From assembly GCA_029863105.1 (NCBI GenBank), contig JAOTWC010000015.1, positions 1 to 13,565 on the forward strand: DNA of 13,565 bases, in the 5' to 3' direction. The position numbers and the translations under genes were made by a program. The stretch is from Gemmatimonadota bacterium. Lineage in GTDB: Bacteria > Gemmatimonadota > Gemmatimonadetes > Palauibacterales > Palauibacteraceae. The notes below the pieces were generated by a model. It did not search any database, was not told where the DNA came from, and saw nothing but the letters and a program-made list of their open reading frames with translations. Of the stretch, positions 6,573 through 13,535 are shown one piece after another (the stretch's first letter is position 1; each line of letters opens with the position of its first letter).

Positions 6573-7052
6573 TTGCGACGAGTGACGGCAATTTTCAGTG
6601 GACTGCTGCTGACCATCGGGTCGGTGGCGCACGGGCAGAGCGGCGAGGTCGGCCGCTTGCACCGGATGATCAACCACCATCGGGAACGGATCGGTTGTGT
6701 CGCGTTCGAGTGGCATTCCGGCGCGGCCGTGGTCGCGCAGAATCGCTCTGCAGACATGGATCGGCGCAGCTACTTCGATCATCAGACTCCCGAAGGCCGG
6801 ACGTTCCTGCAGGACCTCGAAGAGGCCGGCATCGACGCCTGGGGGAGCGTGGCGGAGAACATCGCGCTGACGCAGGCAGGTCCGGCGTCGGCGCTGGAAT
6901 TGTGGCTCGACAGCCGGCCACATCGGCGGAATCTCGAGAGCTGTGCCTTCACGCACCAGGCGCTCGGCGAGTCGTCCGGTATCTGGACGCAGATCCTCCT
7001 GTCACACCCCAAGGCCGTGCGCTCCCCGTCCCGATCGACGGAGGGGCCCTAG
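6573..7052 (+). CDS. Secreted CAP-domain (SCP/PR1, YkwD-like) protein
   Basis: A 159-residue exported protein with a signal peptide (L-R-R then a hydrophobic stretch, ending near A-H-G-Q) and one CAP domain (PF00188). Visible family landmarks in order: the RMINHHRERIGC start helix, FEWHSGAAVVAQNRSADM, the cavity histidine in YFDHQTPEGRTF, the glutamate in VAENIA, and SRPHRRNL with the second histidine. These residues line the CAP cavity. Bacterial CAP proteins are extracytoplasmic and of largely unknown function. TTG 6573 is chosen as the start because GGAGGG (6561-6566) lies 6 bases before it and it leads directly into the signal peptide; GTG 6582 is an alternative. It is divergent from the peroxiredoxin gene with 82 bases between starts, and its stop shares CTAG with tenA. 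Confidence 0.85.
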   Translation: MRRVTAIFSGLLLTIGSVAHGQSGEVGRLHRMINHHRERIGCVAFEWHSGAAVVAQNRSADMDRRSYFDHQTPEGRTFLQDLEEAGIDAWGSVAENIALTQAGPASALELWLDSRPHRRNLESCAFTHQALGESSGIWTQILLSHPKAVRSPSRSTEGP

Positions 7053-7726
7053 GCGGGAGCCACCCCCCGCGAGTTCGGCCACTCCTCACCGGTCAGAGCC
7101 GCCTCGAAGAACGCGAGTTCGTGGCGGATTACCTTCTCGAACGTCGCGGCCATTCCGTCCTGCGTGGCAATGCTCGCCTCGGTTGCGAGGTGTTCGAGCT
7201 CGCGGTCCAGGTATCCAAGGTAGAACCCGAACTCGCGGCCCGCCCAATTCTTCACGAACGGCTTGACGGGTGAGTCGGGCGAGAGACCGGACTTCACGAA
7301 TTTGAACGATTCGTGCGTCGCCCGGTGCGCCGCGTACAACCCGGCGTACGCCTCCTCGTAAGAGGAGCGCTGCGCCGTCTCCAGCAGGAACTGGTTGAAC
7401 GCGTGAACCGTGCGTGAGGGTTTGGAGTCCTTCAATTCGATGCCGAGGTCCCGGGCCTGGTCCTCGAACAGGCGGACTTCCCGTTCGAGTGCGCCCATCG
7501 CCCGGGCCAGGGGCTGCCAGTGGCTCGCGGGACCGCGCGGGATCAGCGAGGCGAGGAATGGGATCGCGGACTGCACAAACAGATAATCCTGCCGCATCCA
7601 GCGGACGAACGTTTCATCGTCGATCGTTCCGTCCCGCATCTGACGCAGCAGGTCATGGCCCAGCATGCGATCCCACAGATCCTGGTTCTGTTCTACATAC
7701 CGGTCCCCGAAGTCGCGCAGCTTCAA
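7049..7726 (-). CDS. TenA/THI-4/PQQC-family protein (cysteine-free)
   Basis: A 225-residue all-helical protein of the TenA family (PF03070), which includes aminopyrimidine aminohydrolases of thiamin salvage and other heme-oxygenase-like enzymes. Recognised are the FVRWMRQDYLFV helix with Asp47 and Tyr48, which hold the pyrimidine in TenA, and a C-terminal E-x-x-F-F-E helix with Glu203 at the place of the catalytic glutamate. The nucleophilic cysteine of classical TenA is missing; the protein has no cysteine at all, as in the TenA_E branch or in non-thiaminase relatives. So the reaction is uncertain. The start is TTG 7724-7726, overlapping the stop of a 27-codon ORF, with GGGGAG about 9 bases upstream. 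It is the last gene of the sdh operon. No thiamin gene or TPP riboswitch is nearby. Confidence 0.85.
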   Translation of the reverse strand: MKLRDFGDRYVEQNQDLWDRMLGHDLLRQMRDGTIDDETFVRWMRQDYLFVQSAIPFLASLIPRGPASHWQPLARAMGALEREVRLFEDQARDLGIELKDSKPSRTVHAFNQFLLETAQRSSYEEAYAGLYAAHRATHESFKFVKSGLSPDSPVKPFVKNWAGREFGFYLGYLDRELEHLATEASIATQDGMAATFEKVIRHELAFFEAALTGEEWPNSRGVAPA

Positions 7727-7806
7727 GCGTCGGGCTCCCCGGAGGGCCGGTACAGGACGGATGCGCCGACGGCGCCACCAAGCGCGACGAAGGTCAGCAG
7801 CTTCAG
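7723..7806 (-). CDS. Candidate 27-residue single-pass membrane peptide
   Basis: Between sdhB and tenA lies an open frame of 27 codons beginning with CTG (7804-7806), with K-L-L-T-F-V-A-L-G-G-A-V-G-A-S-V-L-Y-R as its core: a basic residue, a glycine-zipper-like hydrophobic helix of about 16 residues, then Arg and a polar tail. Its first codon overlaps the sdhB stop (CTGA) and its TGA overlaps the tenA start (TTGA), a chain of 4-base overlaps typical of coupled genes. TAGGA lies about 8 bases before the CTG. The only possible start is the rare CTG, which is the main reason for doubt. It could be a small subunit of, or a chaperone for, the succinate dehydrogenase complex, but nothing proves this. 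Confidence 0.3.
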   Translation of the reverse strand: MKLLTFVALGGAVGASVLYRPSGEPDA

Positions 7807-8552
7807 CCCGACCGTCCTACCGCGGCTGACAGATAGTCCCGATTGAGCAGGGCGATGAAGTCCACGCTGATGTCCTTCGGGCAGGCTGTTTCGCACGCCC
7901 CGTGATTCGTGCAACTGCCGAAGTTCTCGGCCTCCATCTGGAGCACCATGTCGATCACGCGCATCGCCTTCTCCGGCCGTCCCTGCGGCAGCAAGTTCAG
8001 ATGCGCGACCTTGGCCGATGTGAACAGCATCGCGGAGGCGTTGGGGCAAGCGGCGACACACGCACCGCATCCGATGCAGGAGGCCGCGTCCATCGCCCTT
8101 TCGGCGTGCGCCTTCGGAACGGGTATGGCGTTCGCATCGGGAGCGCTCCCGGTGCGGGCCGAAATGAACCCACCGGCGGCCACGATCCGGTCGAGCGACG
8201 TCCGGTCCACCACCAGGTCCCGGATGACCGGAAAACCGGCGGCCCGCCACGGCTCGATCCAGATGTCATCGCCGTCCCGGTACTCCCGCATATGAAGCTG
8301 ACAGACGGTGGTGCGCTTCCAAGGCCCGTGGGGCCGCCCGTTGACGACCATGCCGCACGTTCCGCAGATGCCTTCGCGGCAATCGTGGTCGAAGGCGATC
8401 GGTTCCTCACCCCTTTCCTCGAGCCCCTCGTTGACGACGTCGAGCATTTCCAGAAACGACATGTGTGCTTCGACGTCGAGCGCCTCGTACGTCACGAATC
8501 GGCCTCGGTCGTCCGGCGAGGCCTGCCGCCATACATGCAGGGTCAGGTTCAT
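7803..8552 (-). CDS. sdhB: Succinate dehydrogenase/fumarate reductase iron-sulfur subunit
   Basis: A 249-residue SdhB/FrdB protein that carries electrons between the flavin of SdhA and the membrane quinone site. The N-terminal ferredoxin domain has the 2Fe-2S ligands in CREGICGTC (Cys58, 63, 66) plus Cys84. The C-terminal domain has CIGCGACVAACP (Cys159, 162, 165, 169) and CTNHGACETACPKDI (Cys214, 220, 224) for the 4Fe-4S and 3Fe-4S clusters. All ligands are present. The form, with CxNHGxCxxxCP, is that of the type-B/epsilon-deltaproteobacterial and Bacteroidota-like enzymes rather than the mitochondrial type. It starts one base inside the sdhA stop (TAATG), with GGAG about 9 bases upstream, so it is co-translated with sdhA. 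Confidence 0.96.
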   Translation of the reverse strand: MNLTLHVWRQASPDDRGRFVTYEALDVEAHMSFLEMLDVVNEGLEERGEEPIAFDHDCREGICGTCGMVVNGRPHGPWKRTTVCQLHMREYRDGDDIWIEPWRAAGFPVIRDLVVDRTSLDRIVAAGGFISARTGSAPDANAIPVPKAHAERAMDAASCIGCGACVAACPNASAMLFTSAKVAHLNLLPQGRPEKAMRVIDMVLQMEAENFGSCTNHGACETACPKDISVDFIALLNRDYLSAAVGRSG

Positions 8553-10465
8553 TACTTGTAGCTCCGCTGACTCGGCGTGACGTATTCGAACTCCAGCGGC
8601 TCGCGGTGTTCCACCGGAGCCGAATCCTCACCCGTGTACCCCCAGACGGACGCATGAGAGAATCCGTCGTCGTTCCGCTTTGCCTCGCCCTCCGGAGTCT
8701 GGTGCTCTTCCCGAAAATGCCCGCCGCACGACTCTTCGCGGGCCAGCGCGTCACGGCACATCAGTTCGCCCAGTTCAAGAAAGTCCGCCACGCGCGCGGC
8801 TCGCTCCAGCACCTGGTTGAGGGTGCCACCTCCGCCGACGACCTTGGCGTCCTCCCAGAACTCCTCTCGAAGCGTCGGGATACGCTCGAGCGCCGTGCGA
8901 AGTCCGGTTGCCGTCCTCGCCATTCCGCAGTTGTCCCACATCAGCCGACCCAGTTCCCGGTGGACAGATTCGACCGTCCGGTTTCCGTCCATGGCCAACA
9001 GGCGGGCTGTCCTGGACTTGACACCCTCGACCGTCCCGGCCACGTCCGGGTGGTCCGGTGCGATCGGATCTCCGGCGTGTCGCGCGATGTAGTCGCCGAT
9101 CGTGTACGGCAGAATGAAGTACCCGTCCGCCAATCCCTGCATCAGGGCGCTGGCGCCCAGCCTGTTCGCCCCGTGGTCCGAAAAATTCGCTTCACCGATC
9201 ACGTGCAGTCCCGGAATGGTGGACATCAGGTTGTAGTCCACCCACAAGCCGCCCATCGTGTAGTGCGGTGCCGGGTAGATGCGCATCGGCTGCCCGTACG
9301 GATTCTCGCCGGTAATGCGCTCGTACATCTCAAACAGGTTGCCGTAGCGCTCTCGGATGGCTTCCTCGCCCAAGCGCTCAATCGCGTCAGCGAAATCGAG
9401 ATACACGCCGCGGCCCGAGCTGCCGACTCCGTATCCGTCGTCGCACATGTCCTTGGCCCTCCGGGAGGCCAGGTCGCGCGGCACCAGATTGCCGAAACTC
9501 GGATACATACGCTCCAGATAGTAATCCCGATCTGCGGCCGAAATCTCGTTCGGCGCTCGACCGTCCCCGGCATTCCGCGGCACCCAGATCCGGCCGTCGT
9601 TGCGCAGCGACTCGCTCATCAGCGTGAGCTTGGACTGGTACTCGCCGCTCACCGGGATGCACGTCGGATGGATCTGGGTGAAACAGGGATTCGCGAATCC
9701 CGCACCGCGTTTGTGGGCCCGCCATGCAGCGGTGACGTTGCACTTCATCGCATTCGTGGACAGGTAGAACACATTCGAGTACCCGCCGGTGCCGAGTACC
9801 ACCGCGTCGGCGGTCCACGATTCGATCTCCCCGCTGATCAGATCCCTGGTCACGATGCCTCGGGCGTGCCCGTCCACGAGGATGAGATCGTGCATTTCCT
9901 TCATCGGCCTCAGTCGCACCGCGCCCGATCCGACCTGTTTCATCAGCGCCTGGTAGGCACCCAGAAGCAGCTGCTGGCCCGTCTGGCCCCTGGCGTAGAA
10001 CGTCCTGGAGACCTGCGCCCCGCCGAACGAACGATTCGCCAGCATCCCACCGTACTCACGGGCGAACGGAACGCCCTGCGCGACCGCCTGGTCGATGATG
10101 TTGACGCTGAGTTGCGCCAGCCGGTAAACATTCGCTTCCCGCGACCGGAAGTCGCCGCCTTTCACCGTGTCGTAGAACAGCCGGTATATGCTGTCGCCGT
10201 CACCCTGGTAGTTCTTGGCGGCGTTGATGCCGCCCTGTGCAGCAATGCTGTGAGCTCGCCGCGGGCTGTCGTGGTAGGTGAAGCACGTCACGGCGTACCC
10301 TAGTTCGGCCAGGGTCGCCGCAGCAGAGGCCCCGGCCAGGCCCGATCCTACGACGATCACGTGGTGCTTCCGCTTGTTGGCCGGGTTGACCAGCTTCATT
10401 TCGAACTTATGCTGGTCCCACTTCTGGGCGATCGGGCCTGACGGAATGCGGGAGTCGAGCTTCAT
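8552..10465 (-). CDS. sdhA: Succinate dehydrogenase/fumarate reductase flavoprotein subunit
   Basis: A 637-residue flavoprotein that interconverts succinate and fumarate in the citric acid cycle and respiratory chain. It has the FAD-binding Rossmann motif GSGLAG (residues 40-45), and RRAHSIAAQGGINAA with His72 in the place of the residue that binds FAD covalently. The substrate-site stretches NRSFGGAQVSRTFYARGQTG and QIHPTCIPVSGEYQSKL follow, then HYTMGGLWVDYN and GANRLGASALMQGL with the catalytic-region arginine. The length fits the longer (about 630-660 residue) SdhA of Bacteroidota and Gemmatimonadota-type enzymes. A GGGAGAGGA ribosome binding site precedes the ATG, 10 bases after the sdhC stop. 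The order C-A-B on the minus strand is typical for this enzyme type. Direction in the cell (oxidation or reduction) is not decided by sequence alone; the aerobic context favours oxidation. Confidence 0.97.
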   Translation of the reverse strand: MKLDSRIPSGPIAQKWDQHKFEMKLVNPANKRKHHVIVVGSGLAGASAAATLAELGYAVTCFTYHDSPRRAHSIAAQGGINAAKNYQGDGDSIYRLFYDTVKGGDFRSREANVYRLAQLSVNIIDQAVAQGVPFAREYGGMLANRSFGGAQVSRTFYARGQTGQQLLLGAYQALMKQVGSGAVRLRPMKEMHDLILVDGHARGIVTRDLISGEIESWTADAVVLGTGGYSNVFYLSTNAMKCNVTAAWRAHKRGAGFANPCFTQIHPTCIPVSGEYQSKLTLMSESLRNDGRIWVPRNAGDGRAPNEISAADRDYYLERMYPSFGNLVPRDLASRRAKDMCDDGYGVGSSGRGVYLDFADAIERLGEEAIRERYGNLFEMYERITGENPYGQPMRIYPAPHYTMGGLWVDYNLMSTIPGLHVIGEANFSDHGANRLGASALMQGLADGYFILPYTIGDYIARHAGDPIAPDHPDVAGTVEGVKSRTARLLAMDGNRTVESVHRELGRLMWDNCGMARTATGLRTALERIPTLREEFWEDAKVVGGGGTLNQVLERAARVADFLELGELMCRDALAREESCGGHFREEHQTPEGEAKRNDDGFSHASVWGYTGEDSAPVEHREPLEFEYVTPSQRSYK

Positions 10466-10475
10466 GATCCTCTCC

Positions 10476-11153
10476 CTACGCCACGATGCCGGTCAGGACA
10501 GCGACCGGAAACGAAAGGTTACCGCCGGCAACGACCAGGGCGATCCCCAGCGCCAGGGGCCGACGCATGCGATTGACCCTGGGCCCGCTGATACCGAGCG
10601 TCTGGAATGCGCTCCACACGCCGTGGTACAGATGGAGTCCGAGCGCGAGCATCGCGACGGCATACACCGCCGACACGGGTACCGATTGGAAGCCCGTGAC
10701 CAGATTGTGGTAGGCGTCGCCGGCGATGAAATCCGGATGAACCGCTCCGAACGTCAGGTGCAGGAGGTGGTAGACGACGAAGGCCAGCAGCGCTACGCCG
10801 CCCCAGCGCATCGACCGGGACGCGCGACTGAATTCGAGGGCCTCGAGCTTGCGGTACCGTTCGTCGCGTGCCGCCCGGCTTTGCCGGGTGAGTTTGAGGG
10901 CCGACCAGACGTGCGCGGCCAGCGCCACGATGAGCACCGCCCGCGCGATCCACAGGGTCTGCCCGTATTGAAAGAACGGGTCGCCGAACTCTCGGAGCCC
11001 CTCGGCGTAGTGATTGAAGACCTCGGCGCCCTGATACACTTTCAGGTTGCCGAACATGTGGCCGATCACAAAGCCTACGAATACGATGCCGGAGACGGCC
11101 ATCGTGATTTTGAGACCGATGGAAGTGCGGAAGAGGGCGGCGCCGCGGCCCAT
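10476..11153 (-). CDS. sdhC: Succinate dehydrogenase cytochrome b subunit, single-subunit type
   Basis: A 225-residue inner-membrane protein with five hydrophobic segments (about 14-33, 66-86, 115-136, 157-178 and 199-222), as in the one-subunit, two-haem anchors of Bacillus subtilis SdhC and Wolinella FrdC. Candidate haem ligands sit in the expected segments: His32 in IGHMFGN, His81, His129 or His132 in YHLLHL, and His174 or His177 in LHLYHG. It anchors SdhAB and passes electrons to or from quinone. It is the first gene of the operon, with an AGGAG ribosome binding site 6 bases before the ATG and a good sigma-70 promoter about 40-70 bases upstream. No second small anchor (SdhD) is present, which is normal for this type. 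Confidence 0.93.
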   Translation of the reverse strand: MGRGAALFRTSIGLKITMAVSGIVFVGFVIGHMFGNLKVYQGAEVFNHYAEGLREFGDPFFQYGQTLWIARAVLIVALAAHVWSALKLTRQSRAARDERYRKLEALEFSRASRSMRWGGVALLAFVVYHLLHLTFGAVHPDFIAGDAYHNLVTGFQSVPVSAVYAVAMLALGLHLYHGVWSAFQTLGISGPRVNRMRRPLALGIALVVAGGNLSFPVAVLTGIVA

Positions 11154-11192
11154 GCCAACTCCTGTATGCTTGGAAACGGGATGTACTTGGGG

Positions 11193-11221
11193 ATTCTAGC
11201 TCCGTGTATCGGCAGCTACAA
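11193..11221 (-). promoter_or_regulatory. Predicted sigma-70 promoter of the sdhCAB operon
   Basis: On the minus strand a -10 box TAGAAT (11193-11198, five of six matches to TATAAT) follows a -35 box TTGTAG (11216-11221, first three bases match) with a 17-base spacer. Transcription would begin near 11186, giving a leader of about 30 bases that contains the sdhC ribosome binding site. Confidence 0.5.
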
Positions 11222-11232
11222 GCAGGTGCGTT

Positions 11233-11255
11233 CGAATCTGGTGGCACCAGATTCG
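11233..11255. repeat. Perfect 23-bp palindrome, probable operator
   Basis: CGAATCTGGTG (11233-11243) and CACCAGATTCG (11245-11255) are perfect inverted arms around one base. It lies just upstream of the predicted sdh -35 box and 20 bases before the LOG-gene start, so it can serve both divergent genes: as an activator site for sdh or an operator for the LOG gene. No T-run follows on either strand. A smaller palindrome, AGACTGAGTCT, lies at 11261-11271. No known regulator consensus was recognised. Confidence 0.6.
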
Positions 11256-11274
11256 CAATGAGACTGAGTCTGAC

Positions 11275-12072
11275 ATGAATAACGAGAACAATTCGAGCGG
11301 AACGGGGGGCAGTCCGGTGGATCCGACGACCCAGTCACTGGCCCAGCGGATTCCCTCGCCGGCGATGAACGCCGAGGATTCCCGCCGGGCCTTCAAGGCC
11401 ATCGAGACGTCCCTCCGCGAGCTGTGGGGGGTGGTTGACGGACTGTCGAGCCTTCTTCCGCCGCGCCCGACGTATTACCGCGTCACGATCTTCGGATCCT
11501 CCCGGATGCACCCGGGGGACGAGCTGTACGGTGAGGTGAGGCGGCTCGCCGAGCGGCTGTCCTATATGGGCTGCGACATCATCACCGGGGGCGGCCCGGG
11601 CTTGATGCAGGCCGCCAACGAGGGTGAGGCCATAGGCGACGTGGGAGACCACACGTACTCCATCGGACTCAACGTCGAACTGCCGCACGAACAGGGAGCG
11701 AATCCCTACGTCGAGAAGCTCTACCATCACGGAACGTTCTTCTCGCGCCTCCACCATTTCGTGCAGTTGTCGAGCGCATTCGTCGTGATGCCCGGAGGCA
11801 TCGGCACGACGCTCGAGGCATTGCTGGTGTGGCAGCTGATTCAGGTCGGCCACCTGCGGAACCGGCCGCTGATCTTCGTCGGCCGCATGTGGCAGGACCT
11901 GGTCGAATGGGGCAGCGCATACTGGATCAACGGCGGTCGGCACCTGGCGGACGAGAACGACCTGGCGATTCCGGTGTGTGTCGACACGGTGGACGAGGCC
12001 TGGCGGATTATCGAGGATAACCTGAAGTCGTGGGAGGCGACGACGGAGGAGGCGACGGAGGCGGCCCGCTAG
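11275..12072 (+). CDS. LOG family protein (TIGR00730-type nucleotide phosphoribohydrolase)
   Basis: A 265-residue protein of the LOG/lysine-decarboxylase-like family. Members have a Rossmann fold and hydrolyse nucleoside 5'-monophosphates to a base and ribose 5-phosphate; some release cytokinins. The two signature loops are present: GGGPGLMQAANEG (105-117) and PGGIGTTLE (173-181), with the catalytic-region Arg and Glu. Residues 1-62 are an extra polar N-terminus ahead of the core, and the C-terminus ends in a Glu/Ala/Thr-rich tail. Old annotations as lysine decarboxylase are misleading. The start ATG has no clear ribosome binding site; a palindrome ends only 3 bases before it. The gene diverges from sdhC and its stop shares CTAG with the beta-CASP gene. 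The natural substrate is unknown. Confidence 0.88.
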   Translation: MNNENNSSGTGGSPVDPTTQSLAQRIPSPAMNAEDSRRAFKAIETSLRELWGVVDGLSSLLPPRPTYYRVTIFGSSRMHPGDELYGEVRRLAERLSYMGCDIITGGGPGLMQAANEGEAIGDVGDHTYSIGLNVELPHEQGANPYVEKLYHHGTFFSRLHHFVQLSSAFVVMPGGIGTTLEALLVWQLIQVGHLRNRPLIFVGRMWQDLVEWGSAYWINGGRHLADENDLAIPVCVDTVDEAWRIIEDNLKSWEATTEEATEAAR

Positions 12073-13472
12073 AGCTCGAACTTCTGCAGGCGCTCCGGAG
12101 CCACCACGTCCGCGGCTCCTCGTTCCCCCAGCGCCCCGGCCAGCGACTCCTGGGACTCGCGTTCTCCGTGAACCAGGAACCAGCGGTCCACGTGCCCGGC
12201 CTCCCGCACCCCGTCGGACCAGGCGAGCAGTTCGTCTCGGCCGGCATGCGCACTATAGGAATCGGCCCGTTCCACGGCCGCCAGGATCTCGACGTCCTGT
12301 CCATAGATTCGAACCGGATTCCTGCCGTCGAGGATCTTCCGGCCCAGCGTGTGCTCGGCCTGGTAGCCGACGAACAGCACGGTGCTGCCAGGATGCGTCG
12401 CGTGGTTGCGGAGATGATGGAGGATCCTTCCCGCCTCGCACATGCCGGACGCGGAGATGATCACACCCGGGCCCTTACGATGATTCAGAGCCTTCGACTG
12501 CTCGACGTCGCGCACATAGGTAAGAGTCTCGAATCCGAGCGGATCCCGGTCATGATCGGAGTGCAGCGTCTCGAGCATCTCTGCGTCCCAGCACTCACGG
12601 TGCTCATTGAACACGTCGGTCACCCGGACGGCGAGCGGGCTGTCCACCCAGACCGGCACGCGGGGGAGCTCGCCTGCTTCCCATAACTGGTTCAGGCTGT
12701 AGACGACTTCCTGCGTTCTGCCCAGCGAAAACGCCGGGATGATCAGATAACCGCCTTCCCGGCAGACACGATCGGCGCACGCCCGGAGACGATGCTTTGC
12801 TTTACTCGCCGGCTCGTGCACACGGTCGCCGTACGTGCTCTCCATGATCACGACGTCCGCGCCCGGCGGCATGACCGGATCGCGCAGGATCGGAAGACCC
12901 TTCCGGCCGATGTCCCCGCTGAACACGAGTCGGCGCTCGCGGCCCCCGGCGGACAGATCCACGGTCACCGATGCCGACCCGAGAATGTGACCGGCGTCCT
13001 CGAGCCTCGCCCTCGCCCCCGGGACCGGATCGAACGTCTCCCCGTAATCGACGGTCCGGAAGCGCTCGAGCACGGCCTCCACGTGTTCGGGCTCATACAG
13101 CGGTTCGAACGGCTTTCGGCCCTGTTTCTTGCGGCGCTTGTTCACATACTTGACGTCGTTGACCTGGATGTGGGCCGAATCCATGAGCATGTGGCGGCAC
13201 AGGTCGGCCGAGGCGGACGTCGTCCAGATGCGCCCGCGAAATCCCGACCTGACCAGGGAAGGCAGGTTCCCGGCGTGATCGAGATGCGCGTGACTGAGCA
13301 CCACGGCATCGATGTCGGAGGCGTCGAACGGGAGATCGCGGTTTCGTTCGAACGCACCTTTGCGACGACCCTGGTAGAGGCCGCAGTCGAGAAGAACGCG
13401 GCTCCGCCCCGTGTCGACCAGGTGCATGGAGCCCGTGACTTCGCGCGCGGCGCCGAAGAACTGGATGTGCAT
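12069..13472 (-). CDS. Beta-CASP metallo-beta-lactamase-fold hydrolase (putative RNA-processing exonuclease)
   Basis: A 467-residue protein of the MBL-fold beta-CASP family related to CPSF73/Ysh1-type nucleases. The zinc site is complete: HAHLDH (61-66), His162 in DAGHILGSAS, Asp187 in FSGDIG and His409 in YSAHAG. The beta-CASP insert has the usual ESTYG (211-215), PAFSLGRTQE, DSPLA and IISASGMCEAGRI (338-350) blocks, and a late VHGE closes the RMMBL region. Such proteins cleave RNA or DNA phosphodiesters with two zinc ions in the cytoplasm; whether this one is an RNase is inference. There is no KH domain as in archaeal relatives. The ATG at 13472 matches family N-termini but has no ribosome binding site and lies in a hairpin. 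Another minus-strand gene ends 63 bases upstream. Confidence 0.93.
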   Translation of the reverse strand: MHIQFFGAAREVTGSMHLVDTGRSRVLLDCGLYQGRRKGAFERNRDLPFDASDIDAVVLSHAHLDHAGNLPSLVRSGFRGRIWTTSASADLCRHMLMDSAHIQVNDVKYVNKRRKKQGRKPFEPLYEPEHVEAVLERFRTVDYGETFDPVPGARARLEDAGHILGSASVTVDLSAGGRERRLVFSGDIGRKGLPILRDPVMPPGADVVIMESTYGDRVHEPASKAKHRLRACADRVCREGGYLIIPAFSLGRTQEVVYSLNQLWEAGELPRVPVWVDSPLAVRVTDVFNEHRECWDAEMLETLHSDHDRDPLGFETLTYVRDVEQSKALNHRKGPGVIISASGMCEAGRILHHLRNHATHPGSTVLFVGYQAEHTLGRKILDGRNPVRIYGQDVEILAAVERADSYSAHAGRDELLAWSDGVREAGHVDRWFLVHGERESQESLAGALGERGAADVVAPERLQKFEL

Positions 13473-13489
13473 GCAGAAGAGTTCTGCAT
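13471..13489 (-). promoter_or_regulatory. Hairpin overlapping the beta-CASP start codon
   Basis: ATGCAGAA (13471-13478 on the plus strand) and TTCTGCAT (13482-13489) form a perfect 8-bp stem with a 3-base loop. On the minus-strand mRNA the 3' arm contains the first two bases of the start codon, so folding would hide the initiation site. No Shine-Dalgarno sequence is visible nearby. This may be translational control or a leaderless start. Confidence 0.45.
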
Positions 13490-13490
13490 C

Positions 13491-13522
13491 GGGCCACCGC
13501 GGGCAAGTTGCCGCGGTGGCCC
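13491..13522. terminator. Very stable GC-rich hairpin, possible non-canonical terminator
   Basis: GGGCCACCGCGG (13491-13502) and CCGCGGTGGCCC (13511-13522) are perfect 12-base arms around an 8-nt loop GCAAGTTG. It lies 13 bases after the stop of the gene entering from the right edge (minus strand), which is where a terminator would be. There is no T-run on either strand, so intrinsic termination would be inefficient; a pause or RNA-stabilising 3' end is also possible. Confidence 0.45.
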
Positions 13523-13535
13523 ATGTGCCGGCCCG

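Noticed and set aside
5237..7273. 678-codon plus-strand open frame spanning tlpA, the peroxiredoxin and CAP genes
   Set aside because: Arg/Gly/Pro-rich shadow frame crossing several real genes in both directions.
8465..10303. 612-codon plus-strand open frame opposite sdhA
   Set aside because: It is the antisense shadow of sdhA, a clear full-length enzyme gene; composition is His/Arg/Val-rich with no family pattern.
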